From Taudactylus pleione (taxonomy: Eukaryota; Chordata; Amphibia; Anura; Myobatrachidae): a stretch of DNA of 64,000 nt. How positions within the stretch are numbered: position 1 is the stretch's first letter; the number at the start of each line of letters is the position of its first letter. Below the pieces are notes generated by a model. That model was not told the origin of the DNA. It saw only the letters and a list, made by a program, of their open reading frames with translations, and did no database searches. Shown here piece after piece: positions 63,921-64,000 of the stretch. A program made the position numbers and the translations under genes. The stretch spans positions 1,984,001-2,048,000 of the forward strand of contig JAUIMM010000484.1 of the NCBI GenBank assembly GCA_031769625.1. Direction: 5' to 3'.

Positions 63921-64000
63921 AAGCCTAGTACACACTTTTGCGATCACTCTTTCGATGTGTTTTGATCAACCTAACCACAGTGCCGATATGTGGGTACATA
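63921..64000. repeat. Left end of a MITE family 3-like element, cut by the window
   Basis: TTAAGCCTAGTACACACTTTTGC at the edge resembles the family 3 terminus. The remainder lies beyond the window. Confidence 0.45.

Overview
The window is vertebrate nuclear DNA, most likely from an anuran amphibian with a large, repeat-rich genome. The only host gene I can support is pafah1b1 (LIS1) on the + strand. Its exon carrying the start codon is at 29457-29671 (coding 29640-29671) and the next coding exon is at 51533-51617. Joined, they encode residues 1-39 of LIS1, including most of the LisH dimerisation motif. Intron 2 is 21,861 bp. The sequence before 29457 is read as intron 1 or upstream sequence, and everything after 51617 as intron 3. 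The anuran assignment is inferred from the abundance of DIRS-type tyrosine-recombinase retrotransposons together with Tc1, hAT and TTAA-type MITE families; the species cannot be named.

Most of the rest is mobile DNA. Five sizeable DIRS elements (A-E) and at least three remnants lie in the window, and all of them read in the same direction as pafah1b1. Element B (15548-21484) is the best preserved: an intact gag, a reverse transcriptase/RNase H/methyltransferase-like ORF broken by one extra T, an intact tyrosine recombinase, inverted terminal repeats and an internal complementary region (ICR). B sits in the TA microsatellite of a hAT MITE, which itself sits in the recombinase gene of DIRS A (13204-23045). 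DIRS C (32563-41022) is interrupted in its recombinase gene by a TAGTGTTC-ended transposon. In that transposon a 31-bp motif has expanded to about 84 copies (37271-39873). DIRS E (57893-62960) lies in the ICR of DIRS D (53859-63094), and the gag of E carries a 5S rRNA-derived segment that is read through in frame.

Layout. 1-13203: intronic sequence with hAT copies (several with clear 8-bp target duplications), palindromic MITEs and two CpG-rich MITE families ending in GATTCAATTCAGC or GAATTCAATTGT. 13204-23045: the DIRS A / hAT / DIRS B nest. 23046-29456: a Tc1 relic with two nested MITEs, then further MITEs. 29457-29671: pafah1b1 exon. 29672-32562: intron with a TAGTGTTC element and a 166-bp inverted repeat. 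32563-41570: DIRS C and an isolated DIRS right end. 41571-51532: MITEs, a Tc1 relic, a DIRS recombinase relic and microsatellites. 51533-51617: pafah1b1 exon. 51618-64000: a hAT element, a MITE, then the DIRS D/E composite.

The long ORFs at 37154-39916 come from a tandem repeat with no stop triplet on either strand; they are not genes. I saw no tRNA gene, CRISPR array or second host gene.
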